DNA of 64,000 bases from Opisthocomus hoazin (Eukaryota > Chordata > Aves > Opisthocomiformes > Opisthocomidae). Below, in pieces: positions 58,901 to 64,000 of the stretch. How positions within the stretch are numbered: position 1 is the first letter of the stretch; each line of letters begins with the position of its first letter. The notes below the pieces were generated by a model. The model ran no database searches. It saw only the letters and a list, made by a program, of their open reading frames with translations, and was not told the origin of the DNA. Location: assembly GCF_030867145.1 (NCBI RefSeq), contig NC_134428.1, positions 25,824,320 to 25,888,319 of the forward strand. Direction: 5' to 3'. Position numbers and translations under genes: made by a program.

Positions 58901-61900
58901 TACAACTGTATACCATTTACCTTTTGTTCCTTATCCCTATTTTTTTCCTCCTCTTCAGTTTGCTTTTCTTCTAAGCTGTTCTAATCTGGTGGCTTCTGTT
59001 GGGCTGATTTCCTTTGCATTCCCATTGCCCTTTGTCGAAAGTTTGTTTAACAGAGACTGCTGCTGAAACCCTTGTGCTTACAGGTGGAGCGGCGTGGAGC
59101 CGGAGGGTCGGGGCCGGCCGGGCTGTTGCACTGCATGTGGCACACTGCAGTTTTGCTCGTGGCCGGTCTTAAGTCCAGGCTGCTGCTGCTTAGTAGTTGC
59201 TGCTGCTGATTGGCATCAAGATCTAACTACTGCTTTCATTCAAAGGGCAAGGCATAAAAATGAAGCTTGTCTAGCTGTTAGAGGCACTATGTTAGGCCTA
59301 ATGAAAGGAATATTTAACTTTCTCGCCAAACTTCATGCTGAGTAATTGCATCCTGCCTATGCGAGGTTCCTTTCTGTTTTGTTTCTTGAGTTGAATTGTT
59401 GTGTACAATTGTTGAGTAGCTGCTTTCTCACCTTAATCATTGCCACATTTCAGGAATCTGCAGTATATGTAAGATTGCTTTGAGATCCCTCAGGAGTCTG
59501 CTGCAGTATACGTAAGAATTCTTTGGGACCCCTTTGGAGCAGTACTGTGTAGTGATACAAGCAAGTGGAGCCACACTCAGTCCACAAGTAAAAGCTGAAG
59601 GGTAGAAATAGTAGGTTGCTGGATTTTTTTCACCCTTCAGTGAAAAATTGAGTCAAGAGGAGTATTGGTAGCATCTTCCAAAGTATAGTAGCGTAGTCAT
59701 GTGAGAAAGAGCTGAACTTGCCAAGCTGTCTTCAGGCTCTGACGACAGCCAAATGGCAGAGGGAGGGGTGTCAGAGACTGCACTGATTGGACTTTTTCCT
59801 ATTTTCTGTTTCAGCTATTGGTAGTTGTTATGTTTCTTAAAAGTTGATGTCCTGTTACAAGGCACTTTCTCTGAGGCTTTTCAAGGGCTGCTTTTCTGGC
59901 ATCAACATCTGCTCATGCCTTTAAGAAAAACAAACAAAAAACCCCAACCAAACAAAAAAATCAAACCAGCTTTTATATGGCAGTGAATGTCAACTTAGGA
60001 ACAAAATTAAGCACTGGTTTCCAGTGCTGAGTGAAGGTGTTTCTAGTGGAGATTTGAGAAGTTCCCTGTGTGCCTCTGGCCCCAAGTTAAGATGTTGTAG
60101 TGGTTTATTTTCAGAAATGAAATAAATAGGTCTGAAGGGCTGGGAATGTAAGCAGGTATGATGTTCAGGATTCTCACAGACCTGGAAAGAGAGCAGGCAT
60201 GCCAGAGTCAAAAGCATGGGCCCGTTGTTCAAGCCCAGAGTAGCTGGTTCTTACAGGTATTTGGACTGATTTGGGTTGGCGTTGTGTTGATTCTCTGGCA
60301 GCTAAACATTTTGGGATACAGACAACAGCCTAGAGCAGGCAAAGACAAGTTTTGTTTGTTTTCTCTTCAGTGTAAACAGCAGAAATGGAGGAGTGGGATA
60401 GTAGTACTTGTGCAGATCCCTGCAAAGTGCTTAGATGTCTGTGCTAGTGTGGGTCAGAAGCTGGCAAGGCGTCCCGTTGAACAGCCAGATGAGAATGGCA
60501 GTGAGGGGTAGCTGTGGATACTGGTATGTAACTTCTGCCCAACACGGATGAGTCCTGACACGCCCTCCTGCTGAGAAAAGCGTCTTGTATAACAGAGTGT
60601 AGCTCTTCAAAGTACAGCACTTCTGCTTGGTGCAGATGAGACCAGTCTAGCACCAGCACGACAACTGGCATGAGAAATGCCGCGTTTTTCTAGGCACTTC
60701 CATGTTCGTTTCTCTGACTTCCTCAGTGGCTTCTTCCACTGACATTTTTGCATGAAGACATTGGCTGAGAAGCGAGCGCTTTGCATTGCTTAGCTTAGCT
60801 TCTGTCTGTAGCAAGTTCACTGTATTATACCCTAGAGTGTTTCTCAAAAACAGAGACTTGGAAGCATGAAATAACCATAGCAATATACTGTTAAATGTTT
60901 ATTAGGGCAATAGTGGTAATTAGCAGAAGAAAAACCTTTAGTCTGTATTTCATAAGCTATATATGTTTTTAGGAATGAACTCAAACTTGAATGTAAACAT
61001 GGATATGAGCAGTATTAAAGAGCCACAATCTCGACTGAGGAAATGGACTACAGTAGACAGCATTTCTGTGAACACATCGTTAGATCAAAACTCCAGCAAA
61101 CATGGTATGTTAAACATGTCATTGTGTAGCACTTGACGTTGCACATCAGATTTTCACATTCTGTCTATAAAATGCAGGTTTGCTCCATTTCGGCCTGTGG
61201 TTGTAACTGCTGTGTTACTGGTAGCTGTCAGAATTTGTGTTGTCTGTGCCGAGGCTGCTGCTTGTCTTGCACAGCAGCGCACAGCTTGCTTCAGTGTCTT
61301 CACCTGCAGAAGATGAGATTTAGAAGAAATGTTGTGCAGAATTCCTATTTAACCAGACTTTTCTTAAGTGTGACTGTTGCTACTAACTCCATCTTAATCT
61401 GTATTAGAATGCTTCATATATTTTTACATCAAAAGCTTTATATTTTCTAGCTTTCTTTCCGCCACCCTTGAGGTGGCCTTAAGGTGATTTAGGGGTATTT
61501 AACGCTGTGTGCACACATTCCGGTCATGTCTGACACTTTTAGTTACAGGTTTTGGTTATCAGTGGGTGTATTTGCATTCTAAAAATGGGGAGAGCTTAGA
61601 AGGGATAGACTAGCACCATCGCTGTACTTAGTTTTAGAGGAGGCAGACTTGGTTGCTGCATGTTTCATTCCAGTAATCAGGATTCATACGGCATTTCAAC
61701 TGTTTCAGTTGCTTGAAATCTCATCCAGTTAAAATTTGAGTCTATAGCACAAAGGTTCTGTGTCTAAAGATAGTTACAAAATGTCTCCAGTCTCCTGTTA
61801 CTGTTCAGTCTTCAGATTGTTTGGGTATTTTTAGATTTGTCAGCTGCTTTACTGCTGTGCAGTGACTTGCTGCTTGAAGCATCTAGTGGGGATGCGCTGC

Positions 61901-63927
61901 TGCTGCACTTCTGCCCTGCGTCGGCTTGTGGCCACACAAGTCAGGGTTACCTGCTGCAGCTGTAGGTAGCGTTTTCTGAATCGTGGCAGCAGTTTGATTA
62001 TTTGAACTCCATTTGCATGGAATCGCTGGGAAGTCATCTGTTCCCTCAGAACTGTAGAAGATCTGTGGGTTTGCTGCCTTACAACTTTTAGGCTTCTCCT
62101 TACGGGACTGGCGCAGAAGTAAACAGGTTGTGTGCAGTGCCTTTGTTCCTTGCTCTGCCTCCAGTGATTTTCATTTTGTATTTCTTCCCCTCCCAGGAAT
62201 GTAAGTGGAAGTGACAGAGCTTTGCAGTAGCTAAAAATCCTTCAGATTTTATAGATGTTTCTTCCAAGAGCCTTCCCATCACAGAATATATTCACTACCC
62301 CTGTTATCCAGCTGGGAGTCTCACAGAATGCTCTTAGCCTCTGAAATTAATATTTTGCTTAAATTTAATAAGTATACCGTTTTAGTGAAATTATTTCATG
62401 GATTGTTCTTAGTGTTTTCGCCTGAATTATTCAGAGACGTTTCATTTTAGATTATGTAATCCTTCATGACTTTCTATATAGCCTGACCTCAGAAGAGGAC
62501 AGTGTGGTGCTCCATGTTTCAGGAACGCTTTCCGAGGGCGTGTTTTTGTATAGCTCGAGATGTCTAAATATAAAAATCGGCTATGAAATACACGACAACT
62601 TTTTTTTTCTAATTAGGTGCTATTTCAAGTGGTTTTCGGCTGGAAGAGTCTCCGTTTGTCCCCTACGACTTTATGAACAGCAGTAATTCACCAGCCAGTC
62701 CTCCCGGCTCGATTGGGGACGGCTGGCCCCGTGCCAAATCGCCTAACGGCTCGAGCAGTGTTAACTGGCCCCCAGGTACGCCGGCCCCAGGCCTGCGCTG
62801 CGCACCCTTCCCGCTGTTCGTGGGATTTCTGCTGGGTTCCGTGCTCGGTACCTGGGGGGGGGGCAGGGAAGCCGCCTGCAGAAGAGCATGAAGGCGGTGG
62901 TTGTAGCAGTCGGAATGGGGAGCGGTAGTTCTGTTCAGAAAGAGAAGCGTATCTCCCTGCTTGGAGATTCTACCCTGGCGAGACGGGACCAGAAAAACTA
63001 GAAATGAAGTAAATAAAGGGAAAATACAACTAAATTAAGTAAATTAAATGCTTAAAAGGTTTGGGATTTTCAGTCATTAAGAGATGTATTGTTTAGACAG
63101 ATGTTTCCTGCTTTAAAAAAAAATAAATCCAAATAAGCTTGTCTGCATCTCTGTTCCTAGAGTTTCGCCCTGGTGAGCCATGGAAAGGTTATCCAAACAT
63201 CGACCCTGAAACTGACCCTTACGTCACTCCTGGCAGTGTCATAAACAATCTCTCAATTAATACTGTGCGGGAAGTTGACCACCTCAGGGACAGGAACAGT
63301 GGTATGTTCAGCTGCGGCGTCTTCCGATTGCGTGCTGCTCTTCAGCCCCGTGCAGAGCCTGTTCACTGGGACATGGGTTTGCTACTTGCTCATCTCCGTG
63401 TTTATCTTTTGTGTTGTGGATTTGATGGCCGAAAAGCTCCTGTTTGGCTCAAGCGCCGCTACTTGATGCGATGCAGCAGGTATTCCAAGAATGCAGTAGT
63501 GAGGGAACGCTGCTGATCGGCCTTCTGATGTGATTCTGTGCGCAGAGAGGCCGCGTGTTTGGAACTAGGCAGCAGAACTTGGCCAGCTAGCCGTTGCAGT
63601 AATGTCGCTAGCTTTGCTTGCAGCGAGTGCGCGGTGCTTCCTGCTGTCGCGGGTGCTTGCCGCCACGTGCCTTTGGGTCGAGGACGAGGGCTGAGAAGAG
63701 TGGAGGAGGTCCCTCATCTGATTGTGCTGACACGTTCAGTCAGGACTACAAGTCCTGCCTTCTCATGTTGTTGCGTTCGTGGTGCACTGTGCTGTGACTG
63801 ACTTCTGTCTTTGTTCCAGGGTCATCCTCATCTTTGAACACCACGCTGCCTTCAACTAGTGCCTGGTCATCCATTCGTGCCTCCAACTACAATGTTTCCC
63901 TCAGCAGTACAGCACAAAGCACTTCAG
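16956..63927 (+). CDS. TNRC6A: TNRC6A / GW182, miRNA silencing scaffold (3' end beyond window)
   Basis: TNRC6A binds microRNA-loaded Argonaute through tryptophan repeats and recruits PABP and the CCR4-NOT and PAN2-PAN3 deadenylases in cytoplasmic P bodies, repressing and degrading target mRNAs. I traced 21 coding exons with GT-AG junctions and consistent phases: 1,666 codons plus one base. The human protein is about 1,960 residues, so roughly 280-300 C-terminal codons (RRM and tail) are missing off the right edge. Order: basic coiled N-terminus (aa 1-55), linker (56-183), GW-repeat Argonaute-binding region (184-1160), Met/Ser-rich linker (1161-1347), Q-rich segment (1348-1486), and silencing domain start with PAM2 (about 1536-1555). 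It is assigned to TNRC6A rather than TNRC6B or TNRC6C from recalled human segments such as [12 protein letters not shown] and [14 protein letters not shown] plus the overall exon-by-exon match. The exon joins are inferred from homology and splice signals, not from transcripts. Confidence 0.95.
16964..17054 (+). other. G-rich tract with G-quadruplex potential at the start of intron 1
   Basis: Many runs of three or more G occur on the transcribed-identity strand, ending in GCGGGGCGGGGGGGGGAGGG (17,033-17,052). The tract lies immediately after the first 5' splice site. It could form quadruplexes or R-loops in the nascent transcript. This is inferred from composition. Confidence 0.6.
17055..17127 (+). 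repeat. Imperfect (TG)n microsatellite
   Basis: About 73 bp of TG/CG alternation is interrupted by single CC steps. Alternating purine-pyrimidine sequence of this kind can adopt Z-DNA near promoters. It gives Cys/Val-rich frames that are not coding. Confidence 0.95.
17458..17505 (+). CDS. TNRC6A: TNRC6A exon 2
   Basis: 48 nt, entering and leaving in phase 2. It encodes [17 protein letters not shown] with its split first and last codons, aligned with the human N-terminus. The acceptor is TTCCAG and the donor AGCAG|GTAGG. Confidence 0.9.
17506..28841 (+). other. Intron 2 of TNRC6A (11.3 kb)
   Basis: This is the largest intron in the window. It is mostly AT-rich. Locally GC-rich islands lie at about 22,190-22,680, 25,110-25,700, 27,240-27,340 and 28,180-28,510, and a short (AC)n tract lies at 21,244-21,270. 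No open frame with plausible splice sites matches the TNRC6 family. I recognise no intact transposon or RNA gene. Confidence 0.7.
21244..21270 (+). repeat. Short imperfect (AC)n repeat
   Basis: About 27 bp of AC/CA repeats with GC and TC interruptions in intron 2. This is ordinary microsatellite sequence. Confidence 0.85.
28842..28932 (+). CDS. TNRC6A: TNRC6A exon 3 (basic coiled segment)
   Basis: 91 nt, acceptor GTTCAG and donor AAG|GTATGT. It encodes the charged segment [18 protein letters not shown] followed by [12 protein letters not shown], matching human residues about 19-48. The run of Glu then Lys/Arg suggests a short coiled or helical basic region. It ends in phase 0. Confidence 0.94.
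28933..32724 (+). other. Intron 3 of TNRC6A (3.8 kb)
   Basis: AT-rich intronic DNA with A and T homopolymers. I see no additional exon, RNA gene or identifiable mobile element. Confidence 0.75.
32725..32746 (+). CDS. TNRC6A: TNRC6A exon 4 (22-nt microexon)
   Basis: The exon is GCC ATT GAA CAA AAA ATC AAA plus one base, encoding AIEQKIK, against human ATEQKIK. The acceptor is CTTGTCCTAG and the donor G|GTAAGTTA. Length is not a multiple of three, so skipping it would shift the frame into exon 5. It must therefore be constitutive in the full-length mRNA. It lies between introns of 3.8 and 8.1 kb. Confidence 0.9.
32747..40881 (+). other. Intron 4 of TNRC6A (8.1 kb)
   Basis: Mainly AT-rich. GC-richer islands occur at about 33,570-34,190 and 38,760-38,880, and a 16-T run lies at 36,329-36,344. 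The island at 33,580-33,783 has a 67-codon frame ending with basic residues ([13 protein letters not shown]), but it has no family match and no clear splice context. The 3' splice site is unusual (see exon 5). Confidence 0.7.
36329..36344 (+). repeat. Homopolymer of 16 T
   Basis: Sixteen T residues in intron 4. Simple sequence with no identified role. Confidence 0.85.
40882..41217 (+). CDS. TNRC6A: TNRC6A exon 5 (linker; polyQ reduced to four)
   Basis: 336 nt. It reads [14 protein letters not shown] and [20 protein letters not shown], then [19 protein letters not shown], aligned with human residues about 54-170. The long Gln/Pro-rich tract of the human protein is only four Gln codons here. 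The acceptor is odd: the T-run at about 40,858-40,867 is separated from the AG by GGGGGTGGGGGT, so the bases next to the AG are purines. The donor is CAG|GTGAGGGGGGGG. It enters and leaves in phase 1. Confidence 0.95.
41218..45443 (+). other. Intron 5 of TNRC6A (4.2 kb)
   Basis: AT-rich intronic sequence. A small direct duplication of TAGTGTTTTATATGCT occurs at 42,201-42,216 and 42,219-42,234. No further exon or mobile element was recognised. Confidence 0.75.
45444..45491 (+). CDS. TNRC6A: TNRC6A exon 6 (48-nt in-frame cassette, probable)
   Basis: The exon encodes [16 protein letters not shown] in frame between exons 5 and 7. Its acceptor is strong (long T-run then GTAG) and its donor is CAG|GTTAGC. 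It is phase 1 to phase 1 and 48 nt long, so it can be included or skipped without a frame change. The human canonical protein, as I recall it, runs directly from the exon 5 to the exon 7 sequence, so this may be an alternative exon. Support comes from splice sites and frame only. Confidence 0.7.
46243..46630 (-). mobile_element. CR1 LINE retrotransposon, 5'-truncated 3' fragment
   Basis: The element is antisense to TNRC6A. Its 3' end is at the low-coordinate side, where AGAATCACAGAATGG is the reverse complement of the CR1 3' terminus with its short ATTCTGTG-type repeat. Minus-strand translation over 46,286-46,513 gives CR1 ORF2 C-terminal sequence, including [20 protein letters not shown] and [14 protein letters not shown], without a stop in the ORF2 tail. 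The rest of ORF2 is absent, so the copy is dead. CR1 is the dominant LINE of birds and other reptiles, which supports an avian host. Confidence 0.93.
47085..47117. repeat. Perfect 13-bp inverted repeat (hairpin), 7-nt loop
   Basis: The arms GCTTTTTAGCTTG (47,085-47,097) and CAAGCTAAAAAGC (47,105-47,117) are exact reverse complements around TTTTCTA. It would form a stable short hairpin in intron 6 pre-mRNA. It is shorter than a typical microRNA precursor. The function is unknown. Confidence 0.85.
50560..53148 (+). CDS. TNRC6A: TNRC6A exon 7 (giant GW-repeat Argonaute-binding exon)
   Basis: 2,589 nt, acceptor TTTCTTTAG, donor G|GTAAGA, phase 1 to phase 1. It encodes residues about 184-1047: a low-complexity Asn/Ser/Gly-rich chain with about 38 tryptophans by my count, mostly in GW, WG or AWG contexts. 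Each Trp can insert into pockets on the Argonaute PIWI domain. The segment near the end, [19 protein letters not shown], is the most conserved GW182 motif. TNRC6A identity is clear from [13 protein letters not shown] and [11 protein letters not shown]. The frame stays open 161 nt past the donor, to a TGA at 53,307-53,309. Confidence 0.97.
53149..53956 (+). other. Intron 7 of TNRC6A (808 bp), with a possible cryptic last-exon end
   Basis: If the exon 7 donor is not used, 53 further codons are read before TGA at 53,307-53,309. A consensus AATAAA lies at 53,359-53,364, 50 nt after the stop. The acceptor at the far end (CTTTAAAAAG) has a short, weak pyrimidine tract. The rest is AT-rich with no recognisable element. 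Confidence 0.6.
53359..53364 (+). promoter_or_regulatory. Candidate intronic polyadenylation signal AATAAA
   Basis: A canonical hexamer lies just downstream of an in-frame stop that would follow read-through of the exon 7 donor. A TG/GT-containing segment (GGGCTGTGGGAAC, from about 53,389) follows at a plausible distance. AATAAA is common in AT-rich introns, so use is unproven. Confidence 0.35.
53957..54121 (+). CDS. TNRC6A: TNRC6A exon 8 (GW repeats)
   Basis: 165 nt, phase 1 to phase 1. It encodes [20 protein letters not shown] and further WGEP and GWGNA repeats, matching the human segment after exon 7. The human version carries WGEPWGEP where this one has a single WGEP. Confidence 0.94.
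54122..54300 (+). other. Intron 8 of TNRC6A (179 bp)
   Basis: Short intron with donor GTGAGT and acceptor TTTTTTTCACAACCAG. Nothing else is present. Confidence 0.9.
54301..54476 (+). CDS. TNRC6A: TNRC6A exon 9
   Basis: 176 nt, entering phase 1 and leaving phase 0. It includes [38 protein letters not shown] and [13 protein letters not shown]. This conserved acidic/Trp segment closes the Argonaute-binding region. The donor is AAG|GTAACG. Confidence 0.95.
54663..54743 (+). CDS. TNRC6A: TNRC6A exon 10
   Basis: 81 nt, 27 codons, phase 0 to phase 0: [17 protein letters not shown] and [10 protein letters not shown]. The acceptor is CTGTTTTTAAG and the donor TCA|GTAAGT. The basic LSGKKRRRER stretch recalled from the human protein at this junction is not encoded here or in the adjoining 186-bp intron. 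Confidence 0.93.
54744..55177 (+). other. Intron 10 of TNRC6A (434 bp)
   Basis: AT-rich intron with donor GTAAGT and acceptor ATTACTTCAG. Nothing else was recognised. Confidence 0.9.
55178..55229 (+). CDS. TNRC6A: TNRC6A exon 11
   Basis: 52 nt encoding [17 protein letters not shown], against human RDSPEENVQSNKMDLSG. It enters phase 0 and leaves phase 1. Splice sites are TTCAG| and G|GTAAG. Confidence 0.94.
55230..56263 (+). other. Intron 11 of TNRC6A (1.0 kb)
   Basis: Very AT-rich in the middle (about 55,620-55,980). No exon, repeat family or RNA gene was recognised. Confidence 0.8.
56264..56406 (+). CDS. TNRC6A: TNRC6A exon 12
   Basis: 143 nt, phase 1 in and phase 0 out. It encodes [20 protein letters not shown] and [15 protein letters not shown] through PYFDK, colinear with the human protein. 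The acceptor is TTTCCCTAG and the donor AAG|GTTAGT. Confidence 0.95.
56407..56754 (+). other. Intron 12 of TNRC6A (348 bp)
   Basis: Ordinary short intron with a CT-rich 3' half. Nothing else was recognised. Confidence 0.9.
56755..56901 (+). CDS. TNRC6A: TNRC6A exon 13
   Basis: 147 nt, 49 codons, phase 0. It encodes [20 protein letters not shown] and [19 protein letters not shown], nearly identical to human. The exon is in frame, so its skipping would be tolerated. Confidence 0.96.
57068..57205 (+). CDS. TNRC6A: TNRC6A exon 14
   Basis: 138 nt, 46 codons, phase 0. It encodes [20 protein letters not shown] and a Pro/Gln-rich end, [12 protein letters not shown]. The donor is CAG|GTAATG. Confidence 0.95.
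57440..57568 (+). CDS. TNRC6A: TNRC6A exon 15 (start of Q-rich segment)
   Basis: 129 nt, phase 0. It encodes [20 protein letters not shown] and then heptad-like [19 protein letters not shown], the beginning of the Q-rich region associated with P-body targeting in the family. Confidence 0.96.
57678..57755 (+). CDS. TNRC6A: TNRC6A exon 16 (Q-rich)
   Basis: 78 nt, phase 0: [19 protein letters not shown] and RQQQEQQ. It is flanked by short introns of 109 and 258 bp. The donor is CAG|GTAAAT. Confidence 0.94.
58014..58224 (+). CDS. TNRC6A: TNRC6A exon 17 (end of Q-rich segment)
   Basis: 211 nt, phase 0 in and phase 1 out. It encodes [39 protein letters not shown] and [19 protein letters not shown], colinear with human TNRC6A. 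Confidence 0.96.
59451..59533 (+). repeat. Two-copy imperfect tandem repeat (40 and 43 bp)
   Basis: CAGGAATCTG at 59,451 and CAGGAGTCTG at 59,491 each open a copy, followed by CAGTATATGTAAGA and CAGTATACGTAAGA respectively, then a similar CTTTG-rich end. A local duplication of modest age. Confidence 0.75.
59923..59967 (+). repeat. A-rich simple sequence
   Basis: AAAC/AAAAC-type simple sequence in intron 17, possibly a decayed retroposed tail. No element body was recognised on either side. Confidence 0.6.
60973..61104 (+). CDS. TNRC6A: TNRC6A exon 18
   Basis: 132 nt, phase 1 to 1. It encodes [20 protein letters not shown] and [20 protein letters not shown], nearly identical to human. The acceptor is GTTTTTAG and the donor G|GTATGT. 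Confidence 0.96.
61105..62616 (+). other. Intron 18 of TNRC6A (1.5 kb)
   Basis: Non-coding, mixed composition. No exon, repeat family or RNA gene was recognised. Confidence 0.8.
62617..62775 (+). CDS. TNRC6A: TNRC6A exon 19 (PAM2 motif)
   Basis: 159 nt, phase 1 to 1. It includes [20 protein letters not shown], the PAM2 motif that docks on the MLLE domain of cytoplasmic poly(A)-binding protein. The key hydrophobic and aromatic residues (F, P, Y, F) are intact. It continues with [20 protein letters not shown]. Confidence 0.97.
62776..63160 (+). other. Intron 19 of TNRC6A (385 bp)
   Basis: Short intron with a GC-rich 5' part containing a 10-G run near 62,854-62,863. Nothing else was recognised. 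Confidence 0.85.
63161..63301 (+). CDS. TNRC6A: TNRC6A exon 20 (silencing domain, Trp motif)
   Basis: 141 nt, phase 1 to 1. With the end of exon 19 it reads [20 protein letters not shown] and then [19 protein letters not shown]. The [10 protein letters not shown] motif is one of the tryptophan motifs I recall being linked to CCR4-NOT recruitment. It is fully conserved with human. Confidence 0.97.
63302..63819 (+). other. Intron 20 of TNRC6A (518 bp)
   Basis: Non-coding. The acceptor is TTGTTCCAG. No other element was recognised. Confidence 0.85.
63820..63927 (+). CDS. TNRC6A: TNRC6A exon 21 (last exon inside the window)
   Basis: 108 nt, phase 1 to 1: [20 protein letters not shown] and [16 protein letters not shown]. 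The donor G|GTGATG is followed by 73 bases of intron to the window edge. The gene continues to the right: RRM and remaining silencing domain. Confidence 0.95.
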
Positions 63928-64000
63928 GTGATGTCTGTGTGTACTGCTCTGAGCCACTGTTTCCTTCTTCCCCTTCCTGTGCCTCAGGGATACTACACGT

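Larger units (their letters stand above)
58225..60972 (+). other. Intron 17 of TNRC6A (2.7 kb)
   Basis: Contains a two-copy imperfect tandem repeat (59,451-59,533) and an A-rich simple-sequence stretch (about 59,923-59,967). No extra exon or RNA gene was recognised. Confidence 0.8.

Overview
The window is vertebrate nuclear DNA, most likely from a bird. The evidence is a 3'-terminal CR1 LINE fragment at about 46.24-46.63 kb, a GC-rich CpG-island promoter, compact introns with GT-AG splice sites, and a protein that can be followed exon by exon as TNRC6A (GW182). I cannot name the species. I found no prokaryotic-type system, CRISPR array, tRNA or rRNA gene.

Layout. Positions 1-16.5 kb are intergenic, or upstream of the promoter used here, and hold no coding exon I can support. 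The DNA is mostly GC-rich, interrupted by short AT-rich blocks rich in TAAT/ATTA cores and short palindromes. These look like candidate conserved regulatory elements. A 45-46 bp GC-rich minisatellite of about 11 units lies at 2.83-3.31 kb and a 20-G run at 5.5 kb. A TATA-less CpG-island promoter with paired RFX-like half-sites, an ETS/GABP site and a YY1 site occupies about 16.55-16.83 kb. From 16,956 to the right edge, the plus strand carries 21 coding exons of one gene, TNRC6A. Their lengths sum to 4,999 nt (1,666 codons plus one base) and every junction phase agrees. The last 280-300 codons (RRM and C-terminal tail) should lie beyond the right edge.

The protein is the scaffold of the microRNA silencing complex. 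Its basic, coiled N-terminus (exons 1-4) is followed by a Q-poor linker (exon 5). A 2.6-kb exon 7 with exons 8-9 carries the GW/WG repeats that bind Argonaute. A Q-rich segment (exons 15-17) follows, then the start of the silencing domain with the PAM2 motif that binds PABP and a tryptophan motif linked to deadenylase recruitment (exons 19-20).

The points most worth checking are: a possible intronic polyadenylation isoform that would end the protein just after the Argonaute-binding domain; a 48-nt in-frame cassette exon; loss or absence of the polyglutamine tract the family is named for; an upstream ORF with a strong start context ahead of a weakly placed main ATG; a G-rich 3' splice site before exon 5; and AT-rich palindrome clusters upstream. 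None amounts to a wholly new system. They are hypotheses about regulation and isoforms.
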